From NCBI RefSeq assembly GCF_016863115.1, contig NZ_BOOG01000056.1, forward strand, positions 1 to 43,364: a DNA stretch of 43,364 nucleotides. Direction: 5' to 3'. The DNA comes from Sphaerimonospora thailandensis. Its GTDB lineage: Bacteria; Actinomycetota; Actinomycetes; Streptosporangiales; Streptosporangiaceae. The notes beneath the pieces were generated by a model that worked only from the letters and a program-made list of their open reading frames with translations, was not told the origin of the DNA and did no database searches. Position numbers and translations under genes: made by a program. Each line of letters begins with the position of its first letter. Position 1 is the stretch's first letter. Positions 42,506 through 43,364 of the stretch are shown here, piece by piece.

Positions 42506-43364
42506 ATGCACAATGACTTTCCGGCCTGGCTGCGGATCGAGCACTGGCTGAACGTGCTGTTCGTCACCCTGCTCATCCGCAGCGGGATCGAAATCCTCGC
42601 CACCCACCCGAGGCTCTACTGGCGCAACCACAGCAGGCCGGGCACGGAGTGGGCGAGGTTCACCCGCAAGACGATGCCGAAGGACAAGCTGTACGACACG
42701 ATGGACGAAGAGGAGGACTACTCCCCGATCGTGTCGTTGCCCGGCCACAAGAAGATCGGGATCGGCCGGCACTGGCACTTCTTCACCGTGATGGGCTGGC
42801 TCCTGCTCGGCATCTCGTACTGGACCCTGCTGTTCGCGACCGGCCAGTGGCGCCGCTATCTCCCCACATCGTGGGACATCTTCCCGGCGGCCTGGCACGA
42901 CCTGGTCAGCTACGACGCGTTCCGGCTGCCGCCGATGATGCCGGGCCAGCCGTTCGACGCGCTGCAGAAGCTGTCCTACGCCGGGGTGATCTTCCTGCTG
43001 GCGCCGTTCCAGATCCTCACCGGGCTGGCGCAGGCTCCGGCGATCGAGGCGCGCTTCCCGTGGTACGTACGGATGTTCGGCGGCCGGCAGGCGGCGCGCA
43101 GCCTGCACTACCTCGGCCTGCTCGCGTTCCTCGGGTTCACCGCCGTGCACCTGATGATGGTCGGGTTCTGGGGCTGGCCGCGCCTCAACGCGCTCATGAT
43201 CTTCGGTGAGGCCCGGAACCTGACGCTGGCGTTCTGGCTGTCCCTGGCCATCATCGCCGCGATCGTGGCGGTGCACGTGGCCGCCACCGTGTGGAGCCTG
43301 CGCAGCCCGCGCTCGGTGCAGCGCAGGATCGGCGCCGTGAACACCGCGGTCAAGAAGCTGCTGC
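42506..43364 (+). CDS. Cytochrome b561/b-type membrane subunit, partial (3' end outside window)
   Basis: At least 286 residues, open to the window end. RIEHWLNVLFVTLLIRSGIE, GRHWHFFTVMGWLLLGISY, YAGVIFLLAPFQILTGLAQA and SLHYLGLLAFLGFTAVHLMMVGF are transmembrane helices with His residues placed as in the Ni-hydrogenase/formate dehydrogenase-type cytochrome b, which binds two b hemes. An extra loop (about 45-95) with acidic residues separates helices 1 and 2. In actinobacteria such subunits often precede a molybdopterin oxidoreductase of the sulfite oxidase kind; that gene would lie beyond the window. ATG at 42506 follows GAGGGGG by 8 bp. Confidence 0.85.
   Translation, partial: MHNDFPAWLRIEHWLNVLFVTLLIRSGIEILATHPRLYWRNHSRPGTEWARFTRKTMPKDKLYDTMDEEEDYSPIVSLPGHKKIGIGRHWHFFTVMGWLLLGISYWTLLFATGQWRRYLPTSWDIFPAAWHDLVSYDAFRLPPMMPGQPFDALQKLSYAGVIFLLAPFQILTGLAQAPAIEARFPWYVRMFGGRQAARSLHYLGLLAFLGFTAVHLMMVGFWGWPRLNALMIFGEARNLTLAFWLSLAIIAAIVAVHVAATVWSLRSPRSVQRRIGAVNTAVKKLL

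Noticed and set aside
1-43364. tRNA or rRNA genes
   Set aside because: No cloverleaf-like segment or conserved rRNA stretch was recognised on reading; a tRNAscan run would settle it.

Overview
The window is high-GC DNA (long open frames on both strands, GTG/TTG starts, GGAGG-type ribosome sites, G/C-rich hairpin terminators) from an actinomycete. Eukaryotic-type Ser/Thr kinases, a secreted protein with Ig-like repeats and a chitin-type CBM, a TIGR03086/DinB-like protein and the style of the XRE/TPR regulator suggest a filamentous genus, perhaps of the Streptosporangiaceae. That family-level guess is inference.

Layout. 1-5566: the C-terminal end of a secreted CBM protein, a membrane Ser/Thr kinase, a secreted two-repeat protein, a DUF4352 lipoprotein-like or membrane protein, a NYN-domain nuclease, and two copies of a 40-bp hairpin repeat. 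5566-8526: a 986-residue TPR-type protein, divergent from the defence locus. 8942-31538: a large defence-type locus on the plus strand. 31684-34945: accessory genes (2H phosphoesterase with an XRE/TPR regulator, a Phd/RelE-like toxin-antitoxin pair, a broken copy of the regulator 5' end, a small protein). 35130-40124: ordinary chromosomal genes. 40367-43364: a redox cluster (DUF2231-Rieske protein, hemerythrin, membrane protein, cytochrome b, the last cut by the window end).

The defence-type locus reads: cytosolic kinase, DrmD-like SNF2 helicase, DrmMI-like N6-adenine methyltransferase, an interruption of about 3.8 kb, a 2210-residue DEAD/DEAH helicase with DUF1998 and a possible Vsr-like nuclease end, a RelE-UvrD fusion helicase, and a second cytosolic kinase. 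Stop/start overlaps (ATGA at 12798, GTGA at 28358, ATGA at 30645) indicate translational coupling within each half. The first two core genes match class 1 DISARM. The giant DUF1998 helicase is closer in architecture to Druantia DruE, or to fused DrmA+DrmB. DrmC (PLD nuclease) is absent. The combination with a RelE-UvrD protein and two flanking kinases fits no standard system that I know.

The interruption (17958-21728) carries a toxin-antitoxin pair, an ATP-binding regulator, a ParA-like gene stopped after about 20 codons, a DUF3800 gene and at least five copies of a structured repeat of about 108 bp. All copies have the same orientation. Three lie directly behind the stop codon of a minus-strand gene. 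Paired stems are kept by wobble changes and codon frame is not. This repeat family and the hybrid system around it are the most interesting things in the window.
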